DNA of 50,070 nucleotides, from NCBI GenBank assembly GCA_002179805.1, contig NAVB01000416.1:1-50070 (forward strand), read 5' to 3'. Source of the DNA: Acanthamoeba lenticulata. Lineage: Eukaryota; Discosea; Longamoebia; Acanthamoebidae. A program made the position numbers and the translations under genes. The notes beneath the pieces were generated by a model. It did not search any database. It was not told where the DNA came from and was given only the letters and a program-made list of their open reading frames with translations. How positions within the stretch are numbered: position 1 is the first letter of the stretch; the number at the start of each line of letters is the position of its first letter. Shown piece after piece: positions 1-11,600 of this stretch.

Positions 1-39
1 TTAATTTATTTGTTTGTTGTTTCTTTTTGGACGCCACAG

Positions 40-1714
40 CGCATCTACTATTTCTTCCCGACTACGGAGGCGGAGAAGAAGGACTGGGTGCAGCGAGTGG
101 AAGTCCTCACGCAGCAGGCTTTCGAAGCGGAGAAGAAGAGGCGAGAGGAATCGCCCGAGTCCAGCAGCGGTGCGCATGAGACTAGGGCAGTCATTCTTGA
201 CATTCGCGAGCTTGGTTGCTCACTTTAAAGGGCAACAGGCGGGATTAGCCCGATTGGTCGCTTCTGGAAGGGCCGCAAAGAGTCGAGCGTCACCCTCAAC
301 TCGATCACCGCCAAGTACGGCACCAGCATGTCGACCGCCAGCGCCGAGCGAAACACCGTCCCCATCAAGCCGTCCCTCGCGTCCCGCCCCAGCACAGGTG
401 CCACTCTCTGCTGCGCACGCGCGTCCGCGAGCGGTTGGAACGCTCACTGCTCACACGTGCTGTTGCCGACAGGGGGAGACAATGATCAAGAGGACAAGCA
501 GGGCAGCGGCGGCTCGGGCCTGGGCAGCCGCCTGAGCGCAGCCCGGCAGCGGCCGTACAGCATGCAGGTCTCGGAAGTCAACTCGACGGGCAGCGAGGTC
601 CAGCAGGTCCGGACATCTTTTCGTCGTCGCCTGCACGCTGCACACGAGGCCATGGGCTGATGGTCGCGGGGGCTTTGTGTGTGTACAGATGATGAAGGCC
701 ATCGACACGATGGTCGCACTGGAGAAGCTCGAGCGGGCCAAGCTCGGCGAGCGGATCCGCGACCTCGAGAGGCGATGGACCGACTCGCAGCAGGCGCATG
801 ACGACAAGGTCAAACAGTTGGAGCACCTGATCGCCGAGCAAGAGGAGCGGCACAAGCGGCTCGAAGAGACCCTGCGCCAAGCCCTGGCCGACAACGAGAA
901 GCGCCAGCAGGAGGAGGCCCGCAAGCGTGACGAGGAGCTCGAGACGCTCAGGCTCCAACTCAACGAAATGAAGGCGTCGGCAGCGGAAACGGCGACGAAG
1001 GCGTCGACCATCGAAACAACAAGCGCCGCGACCACGGCGACTGACGAGAAGCCGCCCGTCGAGCCGACGACCGTCCCTGAGGAGGCCTCATCGGCGCCGC
1101 CGAGCGAGCCGGCCAGCGAGCCCAAGCAGCCCGAAGAAGGAGAGGCCGAGAAGGAGAAGCCCAAGGAAAAGGAAAAGGGGAAGGAGAAGGACGAAGAAGA
1201 CGAGGCTCGTTCCATCCGCGAACCGGAGGCACCCAAGGCCGACGGAAACGACGAGAAAGAGGTCCTCGAGGAGGCGAAGGCCCCCGCTGCTGAGGGCAAC
1301 GGCGTGGCTGAATCGCCCGTGGTCACGACGCCCAAGAAGCAAAAGAAGGAGAAGGCCGCTTCGTCGCCAGGAACACCGTCATCCTCCCCAGCGACGCCCT
1401 CCAAGCACAAGTCGAAGCCGCCAGCCGCAGAGGACGGTGAGGAGCCTGACCTGGGCGTGTTCTCTCCCCGCAAGGGACTCAAGTCCAAGGAGGGCGGGTC
1501 GCGCTTCGGTGCGCTGTTCAGCGGCAAGAAGAGCAGCAAGAACAGCAGCGACAAGGCCGCAGGGGAGAGCGCCGCCGACGACGCCAAGACAAACAAGAAG
1601 AAAAAGAAGGGCGAAGACGGGTCGTCCAGCAAGAGCAAGGGAAAGGACAAGGACAAGAAGGAGAAGACTCCGCAGCCCAAGAAGGCAAAGGCCAAGGCTG
1701 ACCCTCCGGCATGA
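40..1714 (+). CDS. PH-domain / coiled-coil protein, 5' end outside window
   Basis: Partial gene; exons 40-169, 239-397, 473-606 and 689-1714, all GT-AG and in phase. The first visible exon carries the end of a pleckstrin-homology domain: a beta strand (RIYYFFPTTEAEKKDW) running into the closing amphipathic helix with its conserved Trp. A Ser/Thr-rich linker follows, then a long coiled coil encoded from about 689 to 975, rich in Leu, Glu and Arg heptads. The C-terminal 240 residues are low-complexity Glu/Lys/Ala/Pro, ending in poly-Lys tracts. Known: PH domains bind phosphoinositides or proteins at membranes. Inferred: a membrane-linked scaffold. No catalytic domain is visible, but the N-terminal part is missing and could hold one. 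The stop is at 1712-1714. The 434-aa antisense frame over it is a composition shadow. Confidence 0.75.
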
Positions 1715-1971
1715 TGGGCCCGGGAGGTAGAGAAGAGGGAACAAGTGGGGATCAAAAATCAAACGCATGATGTACCTGCGTTGAACGAGGACAACGTCTG
1801 TGTATATCACCACGTGTTGGGAGGGGCGCCAGCTGTTTGTGTAACCTCTTTGGCTGACTGAAACGAGAAAGAGTGTCAAGTCGAGTAGCAAAGGGCTTAT
1901 GAAAGGAATATATATCGGCGCTGCATGACAGCACCCACTGTCCTCCAACCCGGGAAGATATTAATTGGTAG
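1715..1971. other. 3' flank between convergent genes
   Basis: The 3' flank of the PH-domain gene, up to the end of the broken minus-strand gene. I see no credible coding exon or RNA gene in it. Confidence 0.4.
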
Positions 1972-2731
1972 TCAATCGTCTGTGCGTCCTCCCCGTGCAA
2001 GAACCATCGCTGTCATCGACGTTGAACCGGCGTAGTTGTCCCAGTCGGTACAGACACCCAGCAGCGTGATCTTCTTGTCAGCAGATCGCCGCTCCACCAC
2101 GCCCCACGAAGCCCAGTTCTCCGAAGGCTGGAGGTACAGCATCCCAGTACGTGCCCTCGCTCGGGGTGTGGAGGGTAGTGACCTGGCCCGTGGCCATCGT
2201 GACAAGGAAGAGCCCCGCAGCAGCGTCTGGCGAAGACACGGCTGAGGCGTACACGAACTTGCCCACGCCGAGGAAGATCTGGACTCAAGATCCCTTGACA
2301 GTCCCCAGCTGGAGAGTGGAGTAGAGAGCTCCACGACTTCCCGCGATTCGAACCGGTATACCGGTAAGATGTGTGATGAGTGTGCCACTGGTCGCTTGAG
2401 CAGCAACGAGCCAAGTGGTGCTGGAAAAGCCGAGCATCCAGAAAGAGCCATCGCCCAGGTTGGAAATCAAACCGCCAGCTCTAGTGGTGCTTGTAGAGAG
2501 GATGGTGAGGTTCGTCATGGAGCCGATTCGGCCTCTCTTACCATCGCCGACAATGTAGAGATTGTCGGCTCCCACGACCAAGGGACCGCGGTCGTCACCT
2601 ACACTGCTGTCCAACTTCTGCCAAAGTGGCAGTTGGAGGCAGAGATGGAGTTTCACGCGATATCTTGGCCTGACTCGCAGATAACAGGGTCAGAAGGCGA
2701 AGCTCACCAGCACGCTTTGGTGCAACTTCAT
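1972..2731 (-). pseudogene. Broken gene for a secreted, propeller-like protein
   Basis: On the minus strand an ATG at 2731 starts MKLHQSVLVSFA; after a one-base frame shift this continues as LLTLLSASQA, together a textbook signal peptide. The frame then returns to the first one and reads through Gly/Leu/Asp-rich repeats such as LVVGADNLYIVGDG and ISNLGDGSFWMLGF, like blades of a secreted beta-propeller. It meets an in-frame TGA at 2285-2287, resumes in the same frame (GVGKFVYASAVSS), and shifts again before the C-terminal ITLLGVCTDWDNYAG. I found no introns of normal size that remove these breaks. Seen: one nonsense codon and at least three shifts. Inference: decayed gene, or assembly indels. 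The propeller assignment is by look only. The plus-strand 123-aa frame here is antisense. Confidence 0.45.
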
Positions 2732-2881
2732 GTGTTGTAGAGCTCTAAGGCGAGCAGCTCGGGCAGTCTTTGGTCATGCAGCTAGCATTATTTTGCATTT
2801 TTTTTCTTTATTGCAGGCAAGGAAAAATGAATGAAGAAAAAGCGTAATTGCTGGCCGCTCTCCTGACTACACGGCAACGAC
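2732..2881 (+). promoter_or_regulatory. Upstream region of the PRMT gene
   Basis: This 150-bp spacer holds a T-rich run at about 2795-2815 ending in TTGCAG at 2812-2817, 65 bp before the PRMT start codon. That could be the 3' end of a 5'-UTR intron. No TATA box is evident. It also carries the 5' flank of the broken minus-strand gene. Confidence 0.3.
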
Positions 2882-4524
2882 ATGGCCGACAGTGTCCCTC
2901 CAGTACCGCCAAGAGACGAATCGCTGCTTCAAGAAGCCTACGCCATGAACTACGATGGCACTGCTCATGACTCCTATGAGAATCAGAGGTCAGTATTCAT
3001 TTTGCATTCAGCTTTTTTTTAAAAAATTAGTCTTGAAAATCTTAATCGTGTGGTAGATGCACTGTACTATGTAAACTGAGTGTGCCTTCACGTCACGCGT
3101 GATGGTTCCTAAAATCAGATACTTCGAGGAGTACGGCAAGTTCGGAATCCATGTGGACATGCTACGAGACCAGTCTCGCATGACGAGCTACCACCGGGCG
3201 ATCATGAGCAACAAGCAAGACTTCAAGGACAAGGTCGTACTCGACGTGGGCTGCGGTACAAGCATTCTCTCTTGCTGGTGCGCTCGTGCTGGCGCTCGTA
3301 AAGGTAGAGCCGCCCCTCCACCCGAGTCCCTCGCTGCCCCAAGCTCACCGGGGCCACCATCTGAATGCCTCGTCCTGCGGCGCAGTCTACGCCGTGGAAG
3401 CCAGCAGCATGGCCGATCAGGCGCAGCTCGTCGTCGATCGGAACGGCCTGAGTGATGTTGTCCAGATCATCAACGCCAAGATGGAGGACATCACCCTGCC
3501 CGAGAAGGTCGACATCATTGTGTCAGAGGTGCGCGCGTACCACACATAGCTACATCTCCTCCTCTCCAAGACGAGGCGCATCTCACGGGCGCGTTTGTGG
3601 CGTGGCAGTGGATGGGATCGTTCCTCGTGTTCGAGTCGATGCTGGAGACGGTCCTGTACGCCCGCGATCGCTGGCTCAATGAGGTGCGCTTATGCGAGGC
3701 CGCAACTGCTGCTGCTGGTGGCCACCAGCAAGAGAGACTATCTTCTTCGGATGTTCATGACTTCTCGGTCATCGTCATGGGAGCAGGACGGTAAGATGTA
3801 TCCGGCCATCGCGCGCATGTTCGTAGCGCCACTTGACATGACGCCCTTCTTCGAGAAGAGAGTCCGCTTCATGCGCACCATCCCGGACGTCGACATGGCG
3901 CCACTCATGTACGCCTACGTGTGCTCCCTCTATTGAGCTCTTCACGGTTCGCGTGGCCGCGCGTTCCTCACACACCGCGCGCCTGTGGTGATCGACCAGC
4001 CCATTTGCGACGACCGAGTACACGTACTACGGCATGCGAGGGGCCAAGTGCAAGCCCAAGCACCTGCTCGCCGAAGGCTTCATGATCAAGGAGCTCGACA
4101 TCAAGACGATCACCGCGCAGGAGCTCCAGAAGATCTCGGCGCCTATCGCGGTCAAGCCCAAGCGCAAGGGCGTCTTCAACGGTTGGGGCGCGTGGTTCGA
4201 GGTCGTTTTTCCAGGCCAGACCTCGGACAAGGACGTCGTCCTTTCCACTGCCCCGGAACAGCCGTATGCTTCTTTCTCTCCGAGTCGCTAGCCCAGCAGC
4301 ATGGCTGGGCCGTTGCTCACGCACTTTCGTCGGTCGCTGCGTGCAGGTTGACGCACTGGCGGCAGGACGTGTTCCTTCTTGAGCGAGATTTTGAGGTGAC
4401 CGAAGAGGACACTATCACGGGCCTCCTCAGGTTTGTGCAGAACCCCAACTGGAGGAGGCACTACAACCTGGAGATCTCGTTCTCACTGCGCGAATTCGAT
4501 CAATACCGCATCTGGTCCACTTGA
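2882..4524 (+). CDS. Type I-like protein arginine N-methyltransferase (PRMT)
   Basis: Exons 2882-2988, 3119-3303, 3386-3528, 3609-3683, 3787-3908, 4000-4263 and 4347-4524; 1074 nt, 357 aa. Transfers methyl groups from S-adenosylmethionine to arginine in histones and RNA-binding proteins. Visible motifs: the N-terminal helix YFEEYGKFGIHVDMLRD (residues 37-53), SAM motif I VLDVGCGTSILS (76-87), motif post I YAVEAS, the double-E loop with Glu145 and Glu154 around SEWMGSFLVFE, and the THW loop at 301-303. The usual GCGTGILS reads GCGTSILS here. The C-terminal beta barrel is complete, and the length matches the PRMT1/PRMT8 class. A short N-terminal extension has no extra domain. Which PRMT subtype it is cannot be settled by eye. 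Confidence 0.9.
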
Positions 4525-4679
4525 AAGTCATGCTTGTTGTTCCCCCTCCAGAGCGTCAACAGCAAAAATACTCGCGAGAGTCATCGGAAACTTTAGCACG
4601 AATCACCATCACGCTTGTTTTAAGTTCAAAGCTCGCGGGGAGGTCGTCAGAGAGAGCCTGCTACTCACCACGGCACAAG

Positions 4680-5123
4680 ATGAGTGAGCGCCCACGATGC
4701 TGCATTGAGGGATGTGACAACTTCGCCTCGGGACAGGAAGACGGCCAGTGCAATGCCTGCCGGCGCGGTGAGAAGCCCACCACGGAGAAGCGGAAGCGCG
4801 ATGCGGAAGCCATCAAGGAAACAGAGGCGTGCGTGACCGAACAGAAGCGCCGTAGAAGGAACGACTACCGCGAGAGCCAGGAGCCATGTTCACGGTGCGG
4901 TGGCCGCGAAATGCTCAGCATTACCGCTTTGCCGGGCCAGTACTGCCGCTACACGCTGCCGTCGGGTTGCGAGGAGGATGGCTCCCTGCCCAACCTTCCA
5001 GGCATTGCCGAAGGCGGTGAGATTAAGATGAAGGTCTGCGTAGACTGCGGCACGCTCGTCGGCTTTGACTCTGCCCGTGTAAAGGCCTCCCTCCAACAGC
5101 TTCTCGAGAACCGAGAAGACTGA
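4680..5123 (+). CDS. Small Cys-rich, possibly zinc-binding protein
   Basis: Single exon, 147 aa, ATG at 4680. I do not recognise the family. The N-terminus has paired cysteines (CCIEGCDNF, then CNACRRG) that could form a zinc knuckle. A highly basic middle (EKRKRDAEAI, EQKRRRRN) could serve as a nuclear localisation signal or nucleic-acid contact. Further pairs follow in PCSRCGG and VCVDCGTLVGFD. Two Cx2C pairs near the C-terminus suggest a second zinc site. It starts 155 bp after the PRMT stop, on the same strand. An in-frame upstream ATG at 4521 exists, but the cysteine-rich region and spacing favour 4680. Function unknown. Confidence 0.65.
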   Translation: MSERPRCCIEGCDNFASGQEDGQCNACRRGEKPTTEKRKRDAEAIKETEACVTEQKRRRRNDYRESQEPCSRCGGREMLSITALPGQYCRYTLPSGCEEDGSLPNLPGIAEGGEIKMKVCVDCGTLVGFDSARVKASLQQLLENRED

Positions 5124-5301
5124 GTGGTGCCCCCATTGGTCGTCAGCTCATGTCGCCGTTTCTTCGTTTTTCTGTGGACAAGTTGGAAAAAAGAAAAGAG
5201 CGGTCTCTTGGCCAGTGTTGCATCTACGTGTTGATTGCGCCTGTTTGCGCTTCCTTTCCACCCTACACCAGTACTGGTGGTTGGTTGATGCCCTCACAAT
5301 C

Positions 5302-6942
5302 ATGCAGAAACTCGATGGAGATGAAGAGGAACAGCCTTCCTCCACCACTTCGCAACTGAGAGGACAATCCTCCACAAACGGCGATTACCGCCCGTCTGCG
5401 TCAAGGCACGAGCATTCACTGCCACCACTTGTGCCCGCCGATGAGAAACAAGATGCAGATCTTGAATCTACGGAGCTAAAGCGCTTCCGAGGTACAGACG
5501 TGCATCGCAATGAAGCAAAGCACTCTGGGCGCCAGCTGATTCTTCGTTTCTGCAGAGCAATGGAGAAGCGAGCTCAAGAAGGACCAGGAACAGACCCCTG
5601 GTGCTTCATCATCTGCCCCTTCCTCCACTGCGTCGCGGCAGGCCGAAGAGAAGCAATTCTTGAGGGCAGCGGAGGAATGGAAGCGACAAAGGGAGCTAGA
5701 CAGACACCTTCTGCAAATCTCTCGCGAAAACATCGAACCGCTCCCATTTGCTGTGCCTGCTGATGAACCCTTGGCGATCATATCCGACAAACCGGTGGAG
5801 CTGCTGCACGTCAGCGCTATCCCAGATGAGGTTCGTCTGCGCTTATCACGTCGTTCTCTCACGTCCGCTCATTCTACGTTATCTCTGCCTTGTATGGGCC
5901 TCAGGTTCTCATCTACCTCTTCTGCTTCCTGGACGAGACCTCTCTCGGCCACTTGGCCCTGGTCTGCAAAAAGACCTACAGCGTCACTCGAGAGCCCGTT
6001 TTGTGGCGCCTCATCTGTCAGCGGTATGCTTCCCCCCTTCTCTACTGTCCATTCACCTTCCCCGTGTGCCTGGCCTGTGCCTCTGCTGACAGCAGCATCA
6101 TGCGCACGCACGCGTCTACAAACGGCAGCAACTGGCCCCACAACTGCGGCCGCGACGTGTACCACAAGTTCAGCACCTGGCACCGTATGTTCTTGAACAG
6201 GCCCAAGACCCGGTTCGACGGCATCTTCGTGAGTAAAAACATGTACCTCCGGCCGGGCAGCACCGAGTGGACCTTCAACCAGCCCGTCCACCAAGTTGTC
6301 TACTAGTACGTGCGACCCTGGTGTTGCTTTGTTGCTATCTTCTTCTTCTTCTTCTTCCTCCACTCCGTCCTCGCTGGGTGGACATCGAAAGAGCTCACAG
6401 GAGGTGGTCGTGGCCCACACCAGTCGCTATGTACGGCTGATGCCAGACGGGCGGTTGCTCTACGCGATGGCGCTCGAGCCCCCGCGCAAAGTGCTCAAGT
6501 GGTTCAACCCGCGCACGCTGGAGCTGGAGAAGGAGCGGCTCAAGGGCCGCGACAGGAGCGCCCCCTCGACCAACCTCCCCTCGCCAGGTAACCACAGAAG
6601 CGCTGTTCTCCTCCTCCTCCTCCTTCTCCTCCTCCGGTGATCGCGTGACTCTAACGACTGTCACACCAAATGGCTGGCGGCCATGAAGGGACCTACACGC
6701 TGGACGACGTGACGGGCGGGTTCGAGATGTGGGTGCAGGGCAAGGATATGACGCAGCAGTTTGCGTGCGCCCTGCGCCGCAGGCAAGCCGGGCGCTTCAT
6801 CAGCATCTCCGTCACCCGATACTTTGGCACTTCCAAGACGGGCATCACCACGGACTACGACCAGGTCCCCATCGCGCCCTTCCACTTCTTCCGCCTGCCA
6901 CCGCACGTCCTCGACCCCAGGGAGGAGCAGCAGCAGGCTTGA
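5302..6942 (+). CDS. F-box only protein 9-like SCF substrate adaptor
   Basis: Exons 5302-5491, 5556-5830, 5905-6023, 6093-6305, 6424-6587 and 6689-6942; 1215 nt, 404 aa. The F-box sits at about residues 152-195 (IPDEVLIYLFCFLD, then LALVCKKTYSV and VLWRLICQR). Downstream is the FBXO9 signature: WHRMFLNRPKTRFDGIFVSK, RYVRLMPDGRLLYAMALEPP, GTYTLDDV and a final YDQVPIAPFHFFRLP strand. Known: FBXO9 links SKP1-CUL1 ubiquitin ligase to TEL2/TTI1 and others; the vertebrate protein has an N-terminal TPR, which I do not see here. The N-terminus is Ser/Gln-rich and then a short charged helix. The acceptor at 6092 could instead be 6095 (one codon difference), and the acceptor at 6688 lacks a strong pyrimidine tract. 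Confidence 0.88.
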
Positions 6943-7088
6943 TCCTGTTGAGGGCCGACATGTGTGCGGCCTTCTTGTAAATGTTGTTTCCCTTTCGTTG
7001 TACATAAGCCCGCAGGAATCATGAATTCTGAACAACGAACGACTTCCCACACGAGCTCTCTTGTTTCTTTTTCTTCTCTTCTTTATGG

Positions 7089-8535
7089 TCAGCCCAGGCC
7101 TGGAGGTCGGCCCAACTTACGCGTTCGCCGACCATACCGCTGCATTGGCTCTGCCTCTTCCTCCTCCTCCTCCTCTTGTGCGGCCTCTTCCTCCTCTGCT
7201 GCTTCATGGCGAGCGGTGATCCACTCCCGCCCTCTCCTGCCGCCATCCCCTTGCTCGCGGGTGACCGCGTCTTTGAGCCCGCCTTCTTCGCCATAGTCGT
7301 CGTAGTCGTAGTCGTCGACGCCGCCAGGCGGTTGTTCGTCCCACTCGTCCTGCCCACCGCTGGCCTCTTCCTCTTCGTCCTCGTCGTCGCCAAGAGCGCC
7401 GCGCTTGAGGCTGTCCATGGTGTTCATGAACGACATCAGCAGCTTCCGGTTGAGGTGGTCCGTTTGCGTGATGGACGACGACAGCGTCATCTCCTCGTTT
7501 TCTACCATCAACTACACAGGCGCCGAGGAGTGAACAACAATAAGATCACCGCGGTAGGACGAAGGTGACGCACCTGATGAACCCGCGACGTCAGCTTTTG
7601 ATTCTCGAGGACAAGCTGCTTGAGCCTCTCTCGCTCCCGCTTGAGCTCAGCCTGCAGAGCTTTCACTCGCCCCTCGTCGACCCCTTCTTGCAGTTGCTGC
7701 TGCTGCTGCTGGTGCTTGCTGGCCGCAGGCTGCTCCTCCTGTGGTGGCGGTGGCGGTGGTGGCGGTCGCTGATCTTGTGGCTGACTCTGGGCGGCGGCCA
7801 CCGTGCGCTCACGCTCGCGCTGCAGCTCCCGGCCCTGCTCCTCCTTCTCCCTCTGCAAGCGGCTGCTGCGTTCCTTCTCGCGTCGTTCCCGCTCTCGCGC
7901 TTCGTCGAGCTGCTGCTTTACTCGGTCCAGCTCGGTCTGCTCAGGGATGACTGCGGTCAGGTCAAAGGTCGTGGCTTGGTGGGAAGCCTTTTGTTACACA
8001 CCTTGAGCCGCTGGTGTTCCTCCTTGGCCTCAGCGCGCTCCTTCTTGCGCTCCTTGGTGAGGGTCTTGTTGCGTGCCGTGAGCTCGTGGAGGCGTCGCTT
8101 AAAGTCGGCTTCCTGAAGGAGGTTGGCCTGCGCCAGGTCTGCCGCCTTGGTCTTGAGCTCGAACAGCTCGCGCTCTTTGTCCACGCTGCGCTCGATGAGC
8201 CCCTTCATCCTCGTGCGCAGCACCGTCACTTCCTCCCGGGCCTTCTTCACCTCGCCTGGCCGAGTAGGTGGCAAGGTGCACACGTGCATCACAAATCAAC
8301 ACAAAAGCAGGCGGATGCTAAGATGGCAAGCACACGCACTATTGTCCACCTTCACGGCAAAGTCGCGGCAGGCCTCGAAGAGCTCCTCCGTGGGCAGATT
8401 GAAGAGGCCGCTCACCTTGCCCTCGCGCCACAGGTCCTTGACCTTGGCTCGCGAGATGGCCTCCCAGTCTACCACCTTGTACAGATAAGTGGGGCCTTCA
8501 GGGCCGCCTTCAGGACCCCTGCTGCCCTCTTCCAT
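7089..8535 (-). CDS. Coiled-coil protein with acidic C-terminus, unknown function
   Basis: Read on the minus strand from ATG 8535. Exons: 8340-8535, 8002-8255, 7574-7939 and 7089-7511. The third exon's 5' edge is uncertain: an acceptor at 7951 (CCGCAG) works only with a weaker donor at 7997. An N-terminal globular part of about 65 residues (TYLYKVVDWEAISRAKVKDL, LFNLPTEELFEACRDFAVKV) precedes some 250 residues of charged coiled coil with Gln and Pro runs. A tail of Asp/Glu and Tyr follows (DDYDYDDYGEE), then a basic end (RRTRKLGRPPG). No enzyme motif is seen. It lies only about 150 bp downstream of the SHK-type kinase gene, same strand. Family not recognised. Confidence 0.65.
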
Positions 8536-8684
8536 CTTGTTCCTCTTCCTTCTTTTTTTTTTGTTTTATTTTTCTGCTTTTCGTTTCGTTTTGTTTTTGT
8601 TTTATTTAATTTTTCAAATTTTTGTTTTTTGTTGATCAAAACGAGTTGGGCAGTCCTCGAAGACGGCCCACAGGGTGCGGCAGA
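8536..8684 (-). promoter_or_regulatory. A-rich spacer between two minus-strand genes
   Basis: The spacer separates the kinase-SH2 stop from the coiled-coil start. On the coding strand it is strongly A-rich (plus-strand T runs at 8550-8635). It must hold both the 3' end of the upstream gene and the promoter of the downstream one. No clear TATA element or polyadenylation hexamer stands out. Confidence 0.35.
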
Positions 8685-11600
8685 TCATTCCTTCTTGGCG
8701 GCGGCAAGCTTGGCCTTGTCCTTCTTCTCTTTGCGCTTGGTGGAGCTCGGCGTCGTGGTGCCGAGAGGGATGCTCGCCGCGCCACTACTCGCGCTGGTGA
8801 TGGTGTCGTCGGTCTTCGACCCGGACCGCTTGCTGCTGAGGCTGAGGCCTCTCTTCCTGCTCTTCCGCAGCACCTTCTCCGCCTTCTCGTCCTTCTCGCT
8901 CCGGGGCTCCGCCTCCTTGCTCTTCCCGTCGTCGCCCTGCGCGGGGTCCGTCGTCGGCGAGAAGAGCGGTTCCTTTGTCTTTCGTCGGAAGAGCCTGCTG
9001 CCCTCCTTCTTGCTGGCGGCGGCGCTCTTCTTCTCGGGTGAGGCGGTTACGCTCGTGCTGCTGCTGGTGGTGGTGACGGCCACCTCGGCCACATCCTCCA
9101 CCGCTTCGGCCTTCTTGCTGCTCCCGAGCCGTTTCGTGGCTCGCCGGGAGCCCTTGCCCGGCGAGGGCGAGGGCGATTGCGACGTCGATGTTGATGTCGC
9201 GCTGGCCGCCGCGGCGTGGTCCTCGGCAGCGGCCACAGCCCCCTCCTTTTCCTTCTTACCCTTCTTCTCCTTTTTGTCCTTCTTTTCCTTCTTGGGCCGA
9301 TCCTTGCTGTTGAGGTCCTTGTGGTGCTTCTCCTTCTTCTCCTTCTTCTTCTTGCCCTTCTTCCGCGGCGTGGCATCCCCCCCGCCATTGTCCGCCGGCG
9401 GCTGTCGGGTGCCGTCGTCTGCCTTCGCCGCCGTGGCGGTCGCCGCGGCCGGTACGTCAGCCGGTTGGTCCGGCTTGGCCTTGGCTTTCAGCTTTTCGGG
9501 CTTCTCGCCGCCGTCCTTGGCCTTCTTCGTCTTCTTCGTCTTCTTCGCCGCCTTCTCTACATGCCGCGCGCCGGCTCCGTCTTCTTCGCCTGCGGCTCCG
9601 CCTCCGCTTCCGCCGCCGCCGCCACTCTCCTTCGCCTCGCGGCCGTTCTCTTTTGCCTCGCGGCCGTTCTGCTGCAGCTTTTGCCACAACTGCTCCCGCC
9701 TCGACGACTTGCCACCGTCGTCCACGCCACCGGCGGCCGTCGTGGCCGCGTGGGGCGACGCCTTTACGTCGGCTGTTGCCGCGGCCGTGCCAGTGAGTTG
9801 GCGGCCGTCACCGGCGGCAGACGCGTCGTCGTCGGCTTTCTTGTCCTTCCGCTTGAGGTCATCCACGGAGGACATCGAGTTGAGGTACCGGACCAGCACG
9901 CTGCCCCCGAGCACCGAGTCGCTGCTCTCCTCGCCCGGCGATGACTGTGCAAAAATGGAGGCAAACCTGCAGCCACACCACCATCATCGTCGTCGTCGTC
10001 AGCATCTTTAGCATCGCCATCATCGTCGTCACCAGGGTGAAGGGGCAGTACGGACCGAGAGCCAGGGCACGGGTAGTGGAGGTCGAGGTATTCGCGGCCG
10101 GGCCAGCTCTTGTCGAGGAGCTGGTTGATAAAGTCGACGATGTAGGTCGTGTAGGACGACCACACGTAGCGCTTGAAGGCCTCGCCCATGGTCTCGCCTC
10201 CTTCGCCGCCCCCGAGTGACGACGAAGACGAGGACTGCGACTGGTCGCCGGCCACCAGACCAGCCGAGGCGGGCGACGAGGCCGCGGACTGGCGAGGCGA
10301 CGGCATGTCCTGGAGGGCCTTGGGCTTGGCCGGGAGCAGGAGCTGATAGCCCAGGTCGGGCTGGCTGCGGTCAAAGTAGATACGGACGTGCTTGATGCGC
10401 CCCCGCTTGGCGCCATTGGCCTCGTCATCGACTCCGCCGGCGAGGGCGACCTGTTTCTCGCTGGCGACGCTCCTGCGGCTCTTGCGGCGCGAATCGCTCA
10501 AGCCCTCGGAGCTCCCGTCGTCGCTCGATTCGGCCACGTAGGAGATGATCCACCCGCCCCGCACGCTCTCGTTGTATCGCACCAGGAAGGTCCCGATGGG
10601 TTGGTGGACCAGCAGACTCCGCGCCTGCTTGTTGGTGACCGACGCATGGAACCACCTATGATTTTTTGATTGAATTTTTTGGAAAATAACAATAAAATTG
10701 AGAAAAATGCCGACCACAAGTGAAGGGGTGAAGGAACGTACGGGCAGCGCAAGATGGCGACCACCTTCTTAGTGATGTTGATTTGCTCATCGTGAACGCC
10801 AGGCACAAGAGGGCCGAACCATGAGCAAAAGTCGCCAAACGACTTGAGCGTCACGACCGCCGTGGGCGAGGCCTCCGTTGCTGCACACCCGTGACCCACG
10901 CCACCACCGGGTTAGGGTGAGTGGCCTCCATGTGGGTCGGAACACGACACGAAGAGGGAAAAAAAGAGAAAAAAGCTGCTGCGCGAGCATACCGAGCAGG
11001 TTCTTGAGGCAGCGGACAGGAGGCGAATGCGGTGAAATCGTGGCTGCCCCGAATCGGTCGTCCTCAGCAAATGTGCTCACAAACTTGGGCCACGAGACCT
11101 CATCTTTGCCGAGGAAGCGGGACTTCCACAACTCGGCGCCGTGCGGGTCGGGAATGGCGTACTCGATCAGCATCACCTCGAGCCGCGTCAGGATCTCGTC
11201 AAACGTCGGCCTGTCGTTCACCCCACCACCACCAACACAGGATACACTTCATTCTCAGCCAAAGCCCACAAGGGCATCGCCAAGAGCTGACTGCTCAGAG
11301 GACAGGCCAACCTCTTCCGCGGGCTGTTTTGCCAGCAGTCGGCAATGAGCTGCCGCAGGGCGGGGGTCGTCTCCGGCGGCAGGGGCGGGACAGTGAGCGG
11401 CGGGCGCTGGCCCTTCTTCACCACCTCATAGACCTCGTCCGAGTCCTCCTGTTGTTGGTATTGTTGTCAGATTACGCCACGTGCCGTGCGCACCGATTAT
11501 GGACTCCATACGCATTCCAGAAAGGGCTCGAGCCGGGTGAGGATCTGCCATCTGGGCGCATGACATCAACCCACCCACCATCATCGACGGCGACAATCAG

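Noticed and set aside
451..1755. 434-codon minus-strand open frame
   Set aside because: Antisense shadow of the Glu/Lys-rich PH-protein tail.
2279..2299. A 21-nt GT...AG segment that would remove the in-frame TGA of the broken gene
   Set aside because: Far shorter than any other intron in the window (about 50 nt minimum), and other shifts in the gene would remain.
8014..10011. 665-codon plus-strand open frame
   Set aside because: Antisense to the kinase tail and the coiled-coil gene. It is Leu/Ser/Phe low complexity arising from Lys/Glu codons read backwards.
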